A stretch of DNA of 64,000 bases from Janibacter limosus (GTDB lineage Bacteria > Actinomycetota > Actinomycetes > Actinomycetales > Dermatophilaceae). Each line of letters opens with the position of its first letter. The first letter of the stretch is position 1. Where the stretch lies: assembly GCF_004295485.1 (NCBI RefSeq), contig NZ_CP036164.1, forward strand, positions 1,550,001 through 1,614,000. Reading direction: 5' to 3'. Positions 24,814 to 33,330 of this stretch are shown here, piece after piece. The notes beneath the pieces are model-generated. The model was not told where the DNA came from, searched no databases, and worked only from the letters and a program-made list of their open reading frames with translations. The translations under genes were made by a program, and so were the position numbers.

Positions 24814-25872
24814 GTGACACCGCTGCCCGCTGACCTCGTGCTCGACCCCATGCTCGCCAAGGCCGTCAAGGCGGTGCCCGCGGCCGACGCCGTGGAGGGC
24901 GGCTACTCCTACGAGCCCAAGTGGGACGGCTTCCGCTGCATCGTGCGCAAGGACGGCGACGACGTCGAGCTGATCAGCCGCGGCAAGAAGCCGCTCACCC
25001 GGTACTTCCCCGAGCTCGTCGAGGCGATCCGCGACCACCTGCCCGGCAGCGCCGTCGTCGACGGCGAGATCGTCGTGCGCAGCGGCGAGCCGGGCGCCCA
25101 GCGCCTGGACTGGGAGGCCCTCGGGCAGCGCATCCACCCCGCGGAGTCGCGGATCACCAAGCTCTCGGTCGAAACGCCGGCCGAGCTGATCGCCTTCGAC
25201 CTGCTGGCCGTCGGCGACGAGGACGTGACGGGCTCCCCCTTCGCCCGACGTCGGGAGCGGCTCGAGGCGCTCTTCGCCACGATCTCGAAGGGGGCGCCGC
25301 TGCACCTGACGAGGGTGACCCGGGACGCCGACGAGGCGACCGACTGGTTCACCCGCTTCGAGGGGGCCGGGCTCGACGGGGTGGTCGCCAAGGCGCTCGC
25401 GTCGCCCTACTCCCCCGGCAAGCGCACGATGCTCAAGATCAAGCACAAGCGCACGGCGGAGGCCGTCGTCACCGGCTATCGGGTGCACAAGTCCGGCCAG
25501 GGCGTCGGGTCGCTGCTCCTCGGGCTCTTCCACGAGGGGCAGCTGTTCAACGTCGGCGGGATCGCGGCCTTCACCGCCGCGCGCCGGCTGGAGCTGGTCG
25601 AGGAGCTCGAGCCGCTCGTGCGGCGTGACGCCGACGGCCAGGTCGAGCATGCCGAGACCGACCGCTCACGTTTTTCGTCCGCCAAGGACGTCAGCTTCGT
25701 CCCGCTGCGACCCGAGCGGGTCGTCGAGGTGGCCTTCGACCAGCTCGAGGGCTGGCGCTTCCGGCACACCGTGCAGTTCCTGCGGTGGCGCCCCGACCGC
25801 GACCCCGAGTCGTGCACGCTCGACCAGATCGACCGGGCCGCGGCGTACGACTTGGGTGCGGTGCTCGACTAG
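24814..25872 (+). CDS. ATP-dependent DNA ligase, stand-alone LigD-type ligase domain
   Basis: A 352-residue ligase of the LigC / LigD ligase-domain type. Motif I is EPKWDGFRC with Lys36 as adenylation site; DGEIVV is motif III; LDGVVAKAL and MLKIKHKRTAEAVVTGY are motifs IV and V; the OB domain holds GSLLLGLFHEGQLFNVGG. It seals nicks after ATP-dependent adenylation and in mycobacteria LigC serves repair and back-up end joining. The GTG at 24814 is the start. Next to it, convergent, is a LigD-type polymerase; together they form a split NHEJ set, and Ku must lie elsewhere. The stop is a shared CTAG. Confidence 0.9.
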   Translation: MTPLPADLVLDPMLAKAVKAVPAADAVEGGYSYEPKWDGFRCIVRKDGDDVELISRGKKPLTRYFPELVEAIRDHLPGSAVVDGEIVVRSGEPGAQRLDWEALGQRIHPAESRITKLSVETPAELIAFDLLAVGDEDVTGSPFARRRERLEALFATISKGAPLHLTRVTRDADEATDWFTRFEGAGLDGVVAKALASPYSPGKRTMLKIKHKRTAEAVVTGYRVHKSGQGVGSLLLGLFHEGQLFNVGGIAAFTAARRLELVEELEPLVRRDADGQVEHAETDRSRFSSAKDVSFVPLRPERVVEVAFDQLEGWRFRHTVQFLRWRPDRDPESCTLDQIDRAAAYDLGAVLD

Positions 25873-26951
25873 CCCTCGACCCGGTTGCCCTCCGCGTCCC
25901 AGTGCTCGGCCACCTTCTTGCTCGGCTGCACGCGTGGGGGCTCACCGGGCATCTTGGGGTAGTCGGGCGGGAAGTTCAGCTCGCCACCGGGCAGGGTCTG
26001 CCACAGCTCGAGGAGCGGGTCGAGCGACGCTGCGCTGGAGTCGATCTCGGCCCACGGATCGCCCTCGGCCAGGTGGTCGAGCACGGTCGTCAGGTTGTAC
26101 TCCGCGGGGTCGGTGACGGCCGCGATCTGCTCCCACGTCATGGGGGTGCTCACCGGTGCACCGGGGCGGGCCCGCAGGCTCCAGGCGCCGGCGATCGTGC
26201 GGTCGCGGTTGTTCTGGTTGAAGTCGACGAAGATCCGCTCCCCCCGCTCCTCCTTCCACCAGGCAGTCGTCACGCCGCCGTCGCGCCGCTCCAGCTCACG
26301 GCCGAAGCCGATCGCCGCGTGCCGCAGCTCCTCGAAGGACCAGCGCGGCTCGATGCGCACGTAGATGTGGATGCCCCGGTTGCCGCTCGTCTTGGCGAAC
26401 CCGCGCATCCCGAGCTCCTCGAGCAGCTCGCGGGCCACGTCCGCCACCCGCTGCACGTCGGCGAAGGTCGTCCCGGGCTGCGGGTCGAGGTCGATGCGCA
26501 GCTCGTCGGGGTGGTCGACGTCAGGGCGACGTACCGGCCACGGGTGGAAGGTCAGCGTCCCCATGTGCGCCGCCCAGACGAGCGCCGCCGGCTCGCTCGG
26601 GCACAGCTCCTGCGCGGTGCGGCCGCTGGGGAAGGTGATCTCGACGGTCTCGATGTAGTCGGGCGCTCCCCGCGGCAGCCGCTTCTGGTAGAAGCCGTCC
26701 GCGTCCTTGTCCCGCGGGCCGACCGCCAGGCGCATCCCCTCGCGCCAGCCGTCGGGCCAGCGCTCCATGGCCGTCGGCCGGTCACCGATGGTGCGCATCA
26801 TCGTCTCGCCGACGTCGGCGACGTACTGGCACACCTCGAGCTTGCTGATCGCCGGGGTCCGTGCCGTCGCCTCGTAGATCACCCGGTCGGGGCTGGAGAC
26901 GCGCACCTCCCGCTCGCCGACGGTCACCATCGCAGCGGGGGTCTTGGCCAT
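25869..26951 (-). CDS. LigD-type primase-polymerase domain protein (NHEJ polymerase)
   Basis: A 360-residue archaeo-eukaryotic-primase-fold polymerase equivalent to the polymerase domain of LigD. It has ERWPDGWREG, FYQKRLPRGAP, the metal-binding pair D154 and D156 in LRIDLDPQPG, and KTSGNRGIHIYVRIEP. It should extend or fill ends during non-homologous end joining, preferring ribonucleotides as the family does. No ligase or nuclease domain is fused. The ATG at 26951 is chosen; the upstream extension would cross a hairpin at 26978-27007. It converges on the ligase gene and shares a CTAG stop with it. Confidence 0.9.
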   Translation of the reverse strand: MAKTPAAMVTVGEREVRVSSPDRVIYEATARTPAISKLEVCQYVADVGETMMRTIGDRPTAMERWPDGWREGMRLAVGPRDKDADGFYQKRLPRGAPDYIETVEITFPSGRTAQELCPSEPAALVWAAHMGTLTFHPWPVRRPDVDHPDELRIDLDPQPGTTFADVQRVADVARELLEELGMRGFAKTSGNRGIHIYVRIEPRWSFEELRHAAIGFGRELERRDGGVTTAWWKEERGERIFVDFNQNNRDRTIAGAWSLRARPGAPVSTPMTWEQIAAVTDPAEYNLTTVLDHLAEGDPWAEIDSSAASLDPLLELWQTLPGGELNFPPDYPKMPGEPPRVQPSKKVAEHWDAEGNRVEG

Positions 26952-26977
26952 GCCGTCAGCGTATGGGCTCTGCCGGA

Positions 26978-27007
26978 CGAAGGGGGGCAGCCGCGCCCCC
27001 TTCGTCC
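26978..27007 (-). terminator. Hairpin between the penicillin-binding protein and polymerase genes
   Basis: GGACGAAGGGGG and its complement CCCCCTTCGTCC enclose a short GC-rich loop. It lies at the end of the penicillin-binding protein gene on the minus strand, ahead of the polymerase start. Its arms are the CGAAGGG word in both orientations. It has no T-run, so rho-independent function is likely but not certain. Confidence 0.55.
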
Positions 27008-28926
27008 TAGCGGCGCACGAGCCCCAGGTACCGGTCGGCGATCGGCCCGGCGACCTTGGCACCTCCGGACCCGTCCTCCACGAAGACGGCGACGGCGAGG
27101 TCGTCCTGGGCGACGAACATCCAGGCGTGCGTGCGCGGGGGCGTGGCGGAGCCGTACTCGGCGGTGCCGGTCTTGGCGATGACGGGGCCGCCCGGGTTGT
27201 CGCCCAGGAAGGTGGCCGAGCCGTCGGTGACGACAGCCCGCATCATCTCGCGCAGCTGGCCGGCCTCACCGGCGGTGATCGGCGTGCCGCCCTTCGCCGG
27301 TGCCTGGGTGGCGTCCGGCAGCAGGACCGGCGTGACCCGCTCGCCCGCGACGATGCTCGCCATGACGGTTGCCATCGACAGGGGCGTCGCGACGACCTTG
27401 CCCTGACCGATGCTCGTGGCTGCCAGGTCGGTGCCCGTCGGTCGTGCCGGCACCTGGCCCATCGCCGCGGGCACGCCGAGCGTGGGCGTCTGGGTCATGC
27501 CGAGCGCCGCTGCGGCAGAGCTGATCCCGTCAGCAGGGAGCCGATCGCGGGCGCCGATGAAGGCGGTGTTGCACGAGGTGGCGATCGCATCCTTCAGGGT
27601 CATGGCGCCGGTGCGGCCGGACGGGAAGTCGTCGTAGTTCTTGAACTCGCGCCCGTCGACGGTGATCGTGGGCGGGCACTGCAGCGTGGTCTGGGGCGTG
27701 GCTCCCGCGCGCAGCTGGGCGAGCGCCGTGACGGGCTTGAAGGTCGACCCGGGGGCGTACTGACCCAGCGTGGCGGTCGACTGGCCGGATCCTCCCTTCG
27801 CGCTGGCGAGTGCGAGCACGTGACCGTCGGAGGGGCGGATGGCGACGACCGCCCCGGCCTTGGGCACGTCGGCGAGGACGTCCTCGGCGGCGGTCTGGTG
27901 GTTGCTGCTCAAGGTGGTGCGCAGCGGTTTGCCGTCGACCGCGTCGAGACGGTGCAGGTCCCGTGCGGTGCCGTCCTCGGCCACGGCCTCGACGACGAAG
28001 CCGGAGATCCCCCGCAGCTGCTTGTCATGCTTCGCCTGCAGGCCACTCAGACCGACGACGTCACCCTCGCGCACCTGCGGGTCGGCGGCGATGATCTCGG
28101 CCGTCGCCGGGCCCACCCGCCCCAGGACGGCCGCGGCGAAGCCGGAGGACGGTGGCAGGTCCATGCTCCCGTCGACGAGGCGGGCGCCCGCGATGCCGGG
28201 GACGGCCCGGCGTACCTGCTCCAGCTCCTTCGCGTCGGCCCGCAGGACGATCGCCTCGACGAAGGCCTTGTCCCCCGCCGACTCCACCGCAGTGACGAAG
28301 GGAGCGACCGTCACGTCCACGGCCTCGGCCAGCCGACGGGCGGACCTGCCCGCCTGGGCTGCGGGCACCTGCCCACGGTCGATGCCGACGCGCACGACCG
28401 GCCGCCTGGTCACGATCGTCTCGCCGTCGTCACCCAGCACCTCGCCGCGCTCCGGGGTGGTCCGGGTGGCGCGCAGGACCTCGCCCTCGGCGAGCTCGGG
28501 GACGAGCACCGTGGGAGCCCAGTCGCCGGTCCACGACTCACCGCTCCTGCGGACCGGGACGGTGGACGAGTAGCGCCAGGGCTCCTTGCCCTCGTGGACG
28601 GTCCACGCCAGGTCGAGCTGCACCGTGCCCGTGTCGCCGCCCTCTGGGACCTCGACCGCACCGACCGTCACGGACGGTCGCAGGCGACCCATGCCGGCCA
28701 GGACGGTGTCGAGGTCCTCCTGCGCGGCCGGCCGGTCCGCGACCTGCAGCCCCGCGGGCACCGTCCCCTCGGCCAGGTCAGCGGCGATCTGCGCCCCCAG
28801 TGCCCGGGCCGCGTCGGTGTCGTCGTCGCGCTGGGTCCACCACCAGCCACCCATGGCGAGGAGGAGGGCGAGCACCACGGCGGCCCCGGTCAGGGAGCGG
28901 GCGCGGCGGCGGGGCAGGTCGGTCAC
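27007..28926 (-). CDS. Class B penicillin-binding protein with NTF2-like N-terminal domain
   Basis: A 639-residue peptidoglycan D,D-transpeptidase. One membrane helix (about 11-28, TGAAVVLALLLAMGG) anchors it outside the cell. Residues 35-145 look like the MecA/PbpA NTF2-like domain, then the dimerisation domain, then the transpeptidase domain with S394-x-x-K in GSTFKP, S451CN and K585TGTAEY. The layout resembles Actinobacterial PBPs of the MecA_N type. The GTG at 28926 is preferred because the upstream extension is Arg-rich and unlike a signal region. It is divergent from the secreted nuclease gene by 200 bases. Intrinsic beta-lactam susceptibility cannot be judged from sequence. Confidence 0.88.
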   Translation of the reverse strand: MTDLPRRRARSLTGAAVVLALLLAMGGWWWTQRDDDTDAARALGAQIAADLAEGTVPAGLQVADRPAAQEDLDTVLAGMGRLRPSVTVGAVEVPEGGDTGTVQLDLAWTVHEGKEPWRYSSTVPVRRSGESWTGDWAPTVLVPELAEGEVLRATRTTPERGEVLGDDGETIVTRRPVVRVGIDRGQVPAAQAGRSARRLAEAVDVTVAPFVTAVESAGDKAFVEAIVLRADAKELEQVRRAVPGIAGARLVDGSMDLPPSSGFAAAVLGRVGPATAEIIAADPQVREGDVVGLSGLQAKHDKQLRGISGFVVEAVAEDGTARDLHRLDAVDGKPLRTTLSSNHQTAAEDVLADVPKAGAVVAIRPSDGHVLALASAKGGSGQSTATLGQYAPGSTFKPVTALAQLRAGATPQTTLQCPPTITVDGREFKNYDDFPSGRTGAMTLKDAIATSCNTAFIGARDRLPADGISSAAAALGMTQTPTLGVPAAMGQVPARPTGTDLAATSIGQGKVVATPLSMATVMASIVAGERVTPVLLPDATQAPAKGGTPITAGEAGQLREMMRAVVTDGSATFLGDNPGGPVIAKTGTAEYGSATPPRTHAWMFVAQDDLAVAVFVEDGSGGAKVAGPIADRYLGLVRR

Positions 28927-29126
28927 GGACGCATTCTCCCTCGTCGGTGACCTCCTCGCAGCCCGCGGAGTCCTCATGGCGCACCCGGCGCGCCGTGCTC
29001 GCGACGGGCCGGCACCACGGCGCCGTGAGATGGACGCCCGGCGTTCACCTGCTCGCACTGCGGGACACCTCCGTCGGTCCTATGGTGCGGGAGGCCACAC
29101 CCCTCGCCACCCACAGGAGCCACCAC

Positions 29127-31565
29127 ATGCCAGCTCGTCGTCGCCGCGTCCTCGCGGCGCTCACTGCCGCACCGCTGACCCTCGCCGGCCTCGCCGTCGC
29201 CGCCCCGAGCGCCACCGCCGCCTCTGCGGACGTCGTCGTCTCCGAGGCCTACGGGGGTGGCGGCAACTCCAAGGCCACCCTGCGCAGCGACTTCGTCGAG
29301 CTGGCCAACCGCGCCACGACCGAGGTCGACCTCACCGGCTGGACCCTGCGCTACTACTCCAAGACCGGCACCACGCCGCAGACGACCGCCCTCCGCGGCA
29401 GCATCAAGGCCGGCGGCCGCTACCTCGTCCAGCAGGCCGATGGCGCCAACGACGCTGCCGAGGCACTGCCCACCCCTGACGCGACCGGCAGGGTGCCGAT
29501 GTCCGGGTCGGGTGCCCGCGTCGACGTCGTCAACCCCGACGGCGCGGTCGTCGACCGGCTCGGCTGGGGTGGCGCCGCGCCTGCCGAGGGCGTCGCAGCG
29601 GACGGCACGGACAACACCACCTCGGTGGCCCGCCGCGACATCTGCACCGACACCGACAACAACTCAGCCGACTTCGCCGTCGGTGCGCCCACCCCGCAGA
29701 ACTCCACCACCGAGACCGTGGTCTGCGAGCCGGGCACCGGCGAGCCTCCGGTCGTGCCGAGCCGGACGATCCCGCAGATCCAGGGAACGGCGCACCTCTC
29801 CCCCTTCGACGGGACGCAGGTCGCCGAGGTCGAGGGTGTCGTGACCGCGGTCTCGCGCAACGGGTTCTGGTTCCAGAGCACCACTGCCGACGACGACGCC
29901 GCCACGTCCGAGGGGCTGTACGTCTACACCCGTACGGCGCCGACCGCCGCGGTCGGTGACACGGTGAGCGTCGACGGGTACGTCGAGGAGTTCCGCCCGG
30001 GCGGCTCCGCTGGCTGGGACAACCTGACGACGACCGAGCTCACCTCCCCCGTCGTCCGGGTGACCGGTACCGCCGAGGTGCCCGCGCCGGTCGTGCTCGG
30101 TGAGGACCGCACCGCTCCGCAGCAGACGATCGACGCCGACGACCCCAAGAGCGTCGAGTACGCCGACGCGGCCTTCCTCCCCGAGCGCGACGCCATCGAC
30201 TTCTACGAGTCCCTCGAGGGCATGCAGGTCGGCGTCCGTGACGCGCAGGTCGTCGGCCCGACCGGCTATGAGATCCCGGTCGTGCCCGGCAGCGGCGTCG
30301 ACGCCACCCGCTCCTCCGCAGGTGGAGTCGTCTACTCGGGCTACGACCGCCCCAACGCGATGCGGGTGCTCGTCGACGACGTCCTGCTGCCCAGCGGCTC
30401 GCTGCCCGACGCGGACATCAAGGACACGCTGCCGGGCCTCGTCGCCGGTCCGCTCGACTACTCCTTCAGCAACTTCAAGCTGCTCGCCACGCAGGTACCC
30501 ACGGTGCAGGACGGTGGCCTCGAGCGCGAGGTCATCCAGCCGCAGCGCGACCGCGAGCTGTCCGTCGCGGCCTTCAACGTCGAGAACCTCGCCCCGAGCA
30601 ACCCGCAGAGCAAGTTCGACCGCCTCGCCGGCCAGATCGTCACCAACCTGCGCAGCCCCGACATCATCGCGGTCGAGGAGGTCCAGGACGCGAGTGGCCC
30701 GACCGACGACGGCACCGTCGACTCGACGGCAACGACCGACAGGCTGATCGCCGCGATCGAGGCACAGGGCGGCCCGACGTACGAGGCCAACTGGGTCAAC
30801 CCGCAGGACAAGGCCGACGGCGGTCAGCCGGGTGGCAACATCCGCAACGTCCTGCTGCACCGCACCGACCGTGACATCACCTTCACCGAGCGCAGCTCGG
30901 GCGCGGCCGACCAGGCGACGAGCGTGACCACGGACCGCAAGGGTGCCCTGCTCACCGAGTCCCCCGGCCGCATCGCTCCCTCCTCACCGGCCTTCGACAA
31001 CTCCCGCAAGCCGCTCATCGGCGAGTACCGGTACCGCGGCGAGCGCGTCTTCGTCGCGGCCGTGCACTTCAGCTCCAAGGGAGGCGACGACCCGCTCTTC
31101 GGCCGCTGGCAGCAGCCGGTCCGCTCGAGCGAGGACGCGCGCCACGCACAGGCTCGTGAGGTGCGCTCCATCGCCGACGACCTGCTCGCGGCCGACCCGG
31201 AGGCGAAGTTCGTCGTCGCCGGCGACGTCAACGACTTCGAGTTCAGCCAGACGGCTGACATCCTCGCGGACGTCGTCGAGGGTTCGGGCAGCACGGCGAT
31301 GACCGACCTGCCGCGCACGCTGCCGCAGTCGGACCGTTGGACCTACGTCTACGAGGGCAACAGCCAGGTCCTCGACCACATCTTCGTCTCGCCGTCTCTC
31401 GCGACGCTCGACGGGACGGTGGGCGGTCCGTGGCGCGGCGCCCAGGGCAAGGGGCAGGGCCAGCGCCCGGCCTTCTCCTACGACATCGTCCGCACCAACT
31501 CCCCCTTCGCCGACCAGGACAGCGACCACGACCCGCAGGTCGTCCGCCTGGACCTCAAGAAGTGA
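29127..31565 (+). CDS. Secreted ExeM/NucH-family extracellular endonuclease
   Basis: An 812-residue exported protein. A classical signal peptide (ARRRRVLAALTAAPLTLAG, cleavage near ATAASA) is followed by a lamin-tail domain at about 35-165 (VVSEAYGGGGN, FVELANRA, LTGWTLRYY), an OB-fold-like region around 200-300 (VEGVVTAVSRNGFWFQS), and a C-terminal endonuclease/exonuclease/phosphatase domain from about 480 (VAAFNVENLAP, AVEEVQDAS, HFSSKGGDD, VVAGDVNDFEFS, LDHIFVS, SDHDP). These are the ExeM/NucH DNase signatures, used for extracellular DNA degradation and nutrient recovery. No LPXTG sorting signal is visible. AGGAG lies eight bases before the ATG. Confidence 0.9.
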   Translation: MPARRRRVLAALTAAPLTLAGLAVAAPSATAASADVVVSEAYGGGGNSKATLRSDFVELANRATTEVDLTGWTLRYYSKTGTTPQTTALRGSIKAGGRYLVQQADGANDAAEALPTPDATGRVPMSGSGARVDVVNPDGAVVDRLGWGGAAPAEGVAADGTDNTTSVARRDICTDTDNNSADFAVGAPTPQNSTTETVVCEPGTGEPPVVPSRTIPQIQGTAHLSPFDGTQVAEVEGVVTAVSRNGFWFQSTTADDDAATSEGLYVYTRTAPTAAVGDTVSVDGYVEEFRPGGSAGWDNLTTTELTSPVVRVTGTAEVPAPVVLGEDRTAPQQTIDADDPKSVEYADAAFLPERDAIDFYESLEGMQVGVRDAQVVGPTGYEIPVVPGSGVDATRSSAGGVVYSGYDRPNAMRVLVDDVLLPSGSLPDADIKDTLPGLVAGPLDYSFSNFKLLATQVPTVQDGGLEREVIQPQRDRELSVAAFNVENLAPSNPQSKFDRLAGQIVTNLRSPDIIAVEEVQDASGPTDDGTVDSTATTDRLIAAIEAQGGPTYEANWVNPQDKADGGQPGGNIRNVLLHRTDRDITFTERSSGAADQATSVTTDRKGALLTESPGRIAPSSPAFDNSRKPLIGEYRYRGERVFVAAVHFSSKGGDDPLFGRWQQPVRSSEDARHAQAREVRSIADDLLAADPEAKFVVAGDVNDFEFSQTADILADVVEGSGSTAMTDLPRTLPQSDRWTYVYEGNSQVLDHIFVSPSLATLDGTVGGPWRGAQGKGQGQRPAFSYDIVRTNSPFADQDSDHDPQVVRLDLKK

Positions 31566-31572
31566 CCGGAGG

Positions 31573-31596
31573 CGAAGGGGGCTCCTCCCCCCTTCG
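31573..31596 (+). terminator. Hairpin after the secreted nuclease gene
   Basis: CGAAGGGGG (31573-31581 region) pairs with CCCCCTTCG (31588-31596) eight bases after the stop codon. It is the first of two hairpins here; the second is at 31621-31658. Confidence 0.65.
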
Positions 31597-31620
31597 TCGC
31601 TGGTGCGCCTGATGCACCAC

Positions 31621-31658
31621 CGCCGCGGCCCCCGGATGAAAGTCCGGGGGCTGCGGCG
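31621..31658 (+). terminator. Second hairpin before msrB
   Basis: CGCCGCGGCCCCCGG and CCGGGGGCTGCGGCG form a long stem with one mismatch and a TGAAAGT-type loop. It could end nuclease transcription or shape the msrB leader; it lies 36 bases before the msrB start. Confidence 0.6.
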
Positions 31659-31694
31659 TTGCATGATGGACAGACCAAGTGCGAGGAGCAGATC

Positions 31695-32123
31695 ATGATG
31701 GACCCCACCGGCCGCGACTATGCCGTCACCAAGAGCGACGAGGAGTGGCGCGCCGAGCTCACGCCCGACGAGTACTCCGTGCTCCGGGCTGCGGGCACCG
31801 AGCGTCCCTTCGTCGGTGAGTACACCGACACCGCCACCGAAGGCGTCTACGCCTGCCGCGCCTGCGGCACCGAGCTCTTCACCTCGGGCACGAAGTTCGA
31901 GAGCCACTGCGGCTGGCCGAGCTTCTACAGCCCGCTCGCCGAGGACCGCGTCGAGTACATCAAGGACGACTCGCTGCCGGGCCGCCCGCGCGTCGAGGTG
32001 CGCTGCGCCAACTGTGGGAGCCACATGGGCCACGTCTTCGAGGGCGAGGGCTACGAGACCCCCACCGACCAGCGCTACTGCATCAACTCGATCTCGATGA
32101 CGCTGCGGCCCGCCGAGGGCTGA
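31695..32123 (+). CDS. msrB: Peptide-methionine (R)-S-oxide reductase MsrB
   Basis: A 142-residue repair enzyme that reduces methionine R-sulfoxide in proteins. It shows the two zinc-binding CxxC pairs, CRACG and CANCGSHMGH, the SHCGWPSFY segment, and the catalytic cysteine in RYCINSISM. The ATG at 31695 has GAGGAG eight bases upstream and is preferred over an in-frame ATG at 31659. The gene is monocistronic: two hairpins precede it, and repeat A begins 15 bases after the stop. The msrA gene is not in the window. Confidence 0.93.
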   Translation: MMDPTGRDYAVTKSDEEWRAELTPDEYSVLRAAGTERPFVGEYTDTATEGVYACRACGTELFTSGTKFESHCGWPSFYSPLAEDRVEYIKDDSLPGRPRVEVRCANCGSHMGHVFEGEGYETPTDQRYCINSISMTLRPAEG

Positions 32124-32137
32124 GCTCCGCCTCACCC

Positions 32138-32224
32138 GCCCCAGGATTCTCGGGTCACCCGATAAACCTCGCCTTCGCATGAGTTGCAAACTCTTGCCGA
32201 GGCGAGGTTTCTCTTGTCGAGCGG
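32138..32224. repeat. 87-bp inverted repeat A flanking the DUF559 gene
   Basis: This segment and 33229-33315 are inverted copies with about 76 of 87 positions identical by eye. Copy A reads GCCCCAGGATTCTCGGGTCA and onward; it ends at the base before the DUF559 stop codon. It can fold as AAACCTCGCC...GGCGAGGTTT enclosing an inner GAGTT/AACTC pair, and as TCGGGTcACCCGA. It may act as the terminator for the enclosed gene, or as the left end of a mobile cassette. Confidence 0.85.
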
Positions 32225-33136
32225 TCAGGCAGCTTGGGCCAGGGCGTCTCGAACCGCTTCGACGATCCGCTCCGGGTGGAAGAGGTCCGCCCAGGTCACC
32301 CGGATCACGACGTACCCGGAGGACCGGATGCGGTCCTCGCGCTTCTTCTCCCGGAAGAGCGCGTCAGGGCCACCGTCGGTGTACTTCACCTTGCCGTCGA
32401 ACTCGATGAGCACATGGGTGCCCTCGATGCCCAGGTCCACCCTCGCAAAAACGACACCGTCCCTGTCCGCGATGGGCACCTGAGACTCCACGTGGTAGCC
32501 AGCGGCGAGCAGGATCGCACGGGTGACGCTCTCACCGAGGGACTCGGCCCTCGGGTCGCACCACGCGAGGGCGCACCGCGCACGGTGACTGGCGGGCCAG
32601 CCTTCGACCCGGTCGAAGGCCGACTCCAAGGCATCGCGTTCCACGGCACGGCTGTGCAGTGCTGCATCGATCGAGGCCACTCCCGGGAGCACGCCGTGGT
32701 CCATCGTCAGCTGGACGAGAGAGGTTGCCAGGTCCGTCGCGGGCCCCCACTGGGTCGTGACGATCGCGTGGCGAAGGGGGCGGAAGCGCAGCCCCTTCGC
32801 CTTGGCCTCCCGCGCGATCGGACGGGCCAGGTCGGCTGGCGCCGATGGCACCTCGAACAACGGGATGCCGTGAGCCGCGACGGCTGTACCACCCATCAGC
32901 GCCGCATCCGGATACAACCTCAGACCGGCTCGGGCGAGGAGTCGTCGATGCTGCTCCGTGGTCCAGGGTCCCGGTGCCGTGTAGGCGCCTCGGCACAGTC
33001 GTGCGATGCTCCCGCGTCGCACGCCGGCGATCAGGGCCTCGTCACGCACGCCCACACGCAGCGCCTCCTGCCGGACGAAGATCCTGTCCGGCATCGCGAG
33101 CAAGCTGGTGAAGATGTTGCGATCAACGGTGATCAT
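32225..33136 (-). CDS. DUF559-type protein with AbiEi-like N-terminal helix-turn-helix
   Basis: A 303-residue protein. The N-terminal 50 residues (FVRQEALRVGVRDEALIAGVRRG, LCRGAYTAPGP) resemble the winged helix of AbiEi-type antitoxins and of many actinobacterial DUF559 proteins. The C-terminal 90 residues look like a Vsr-like PD-(D/E)XK fold: ESQVPIADRDG, ARVDLGIEG, VLIEFDGKVKY, then LFREKKREDRIRSSGYVVIRVTW. D, E and K positions of a nuclease core are present, so DNA cleavage is plausible, but no member is well characterised. No toxin partner is adjacent. It stands alone, enclosed by 87-bp inverted repeats, copy A touching its stop codon. Confidence 0.75.
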   Translation of the reverse strand: MITVDRNIFTSLLAMPDRIFVRQEALRVGVRDEALIAGVRRGSIARLCRGAYTAPGPWTTEQHRRLLARAGLRLYPDAALMGGTAVAAHGIPLFEVPSAPADLARPIAREAKAKGLRFRPLRHAIVTTQWGPATDLATSLVQLTMDHGVLPGVASIDAALHSRAVERDALESAFDRVEGWPASHRARCALAWCDPRAESLGESVTRAILLAAGYHVESQVPIADRDGVVFARVDLGIEGTHVLIEFDGKVKYTDGGPDALFREKKREDRIRSSGYVVIRVTWADLFHPERIVEAVRDALAQAA

Positions 33137-33228
33137 GCCGCCATGCTCGGTCGCCTGCGCAGAGGCCGACTGGACGTCGACGCAGGTGGGGACCGACCCC
33201 CTTCGCCGCTGGTGGATGTGGACGGAGG

Positions 33229-33315
33229 CCGCTCAACAGGAGAAACCTCGCCTGAGCAAGAGTTTCAAACTCCTGCTCAGGCGAGGATTCTCGGGTGACC
33301 CGAGAATCCTGGGGC
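33229..33315. repeat. 87-bp inverted repeat B flanking the DUF559 gene
   Basis: Inverted copy of 32138-32224. It folds into two hairpins: arms 33246-33265 and 33267-33286 (20 bp, one mismatch) and arms 33285-33295 and 33299-33309 (11 bp, perfect). It lies 92 bases upstream of the DUF559 start and 15 bases past the end of hemQ. Confidence 0.85.
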
Positions 33316-33330
33316 CAGAGGGTCAGGCCC

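Noticed and set aside
32225..33136. A type IV toxin-antitoxin system
   Set aside because: The AbiEi-like N-terminus alone is not enough; there is no AbiEii-type nucleotidyltransferase gene next to it.
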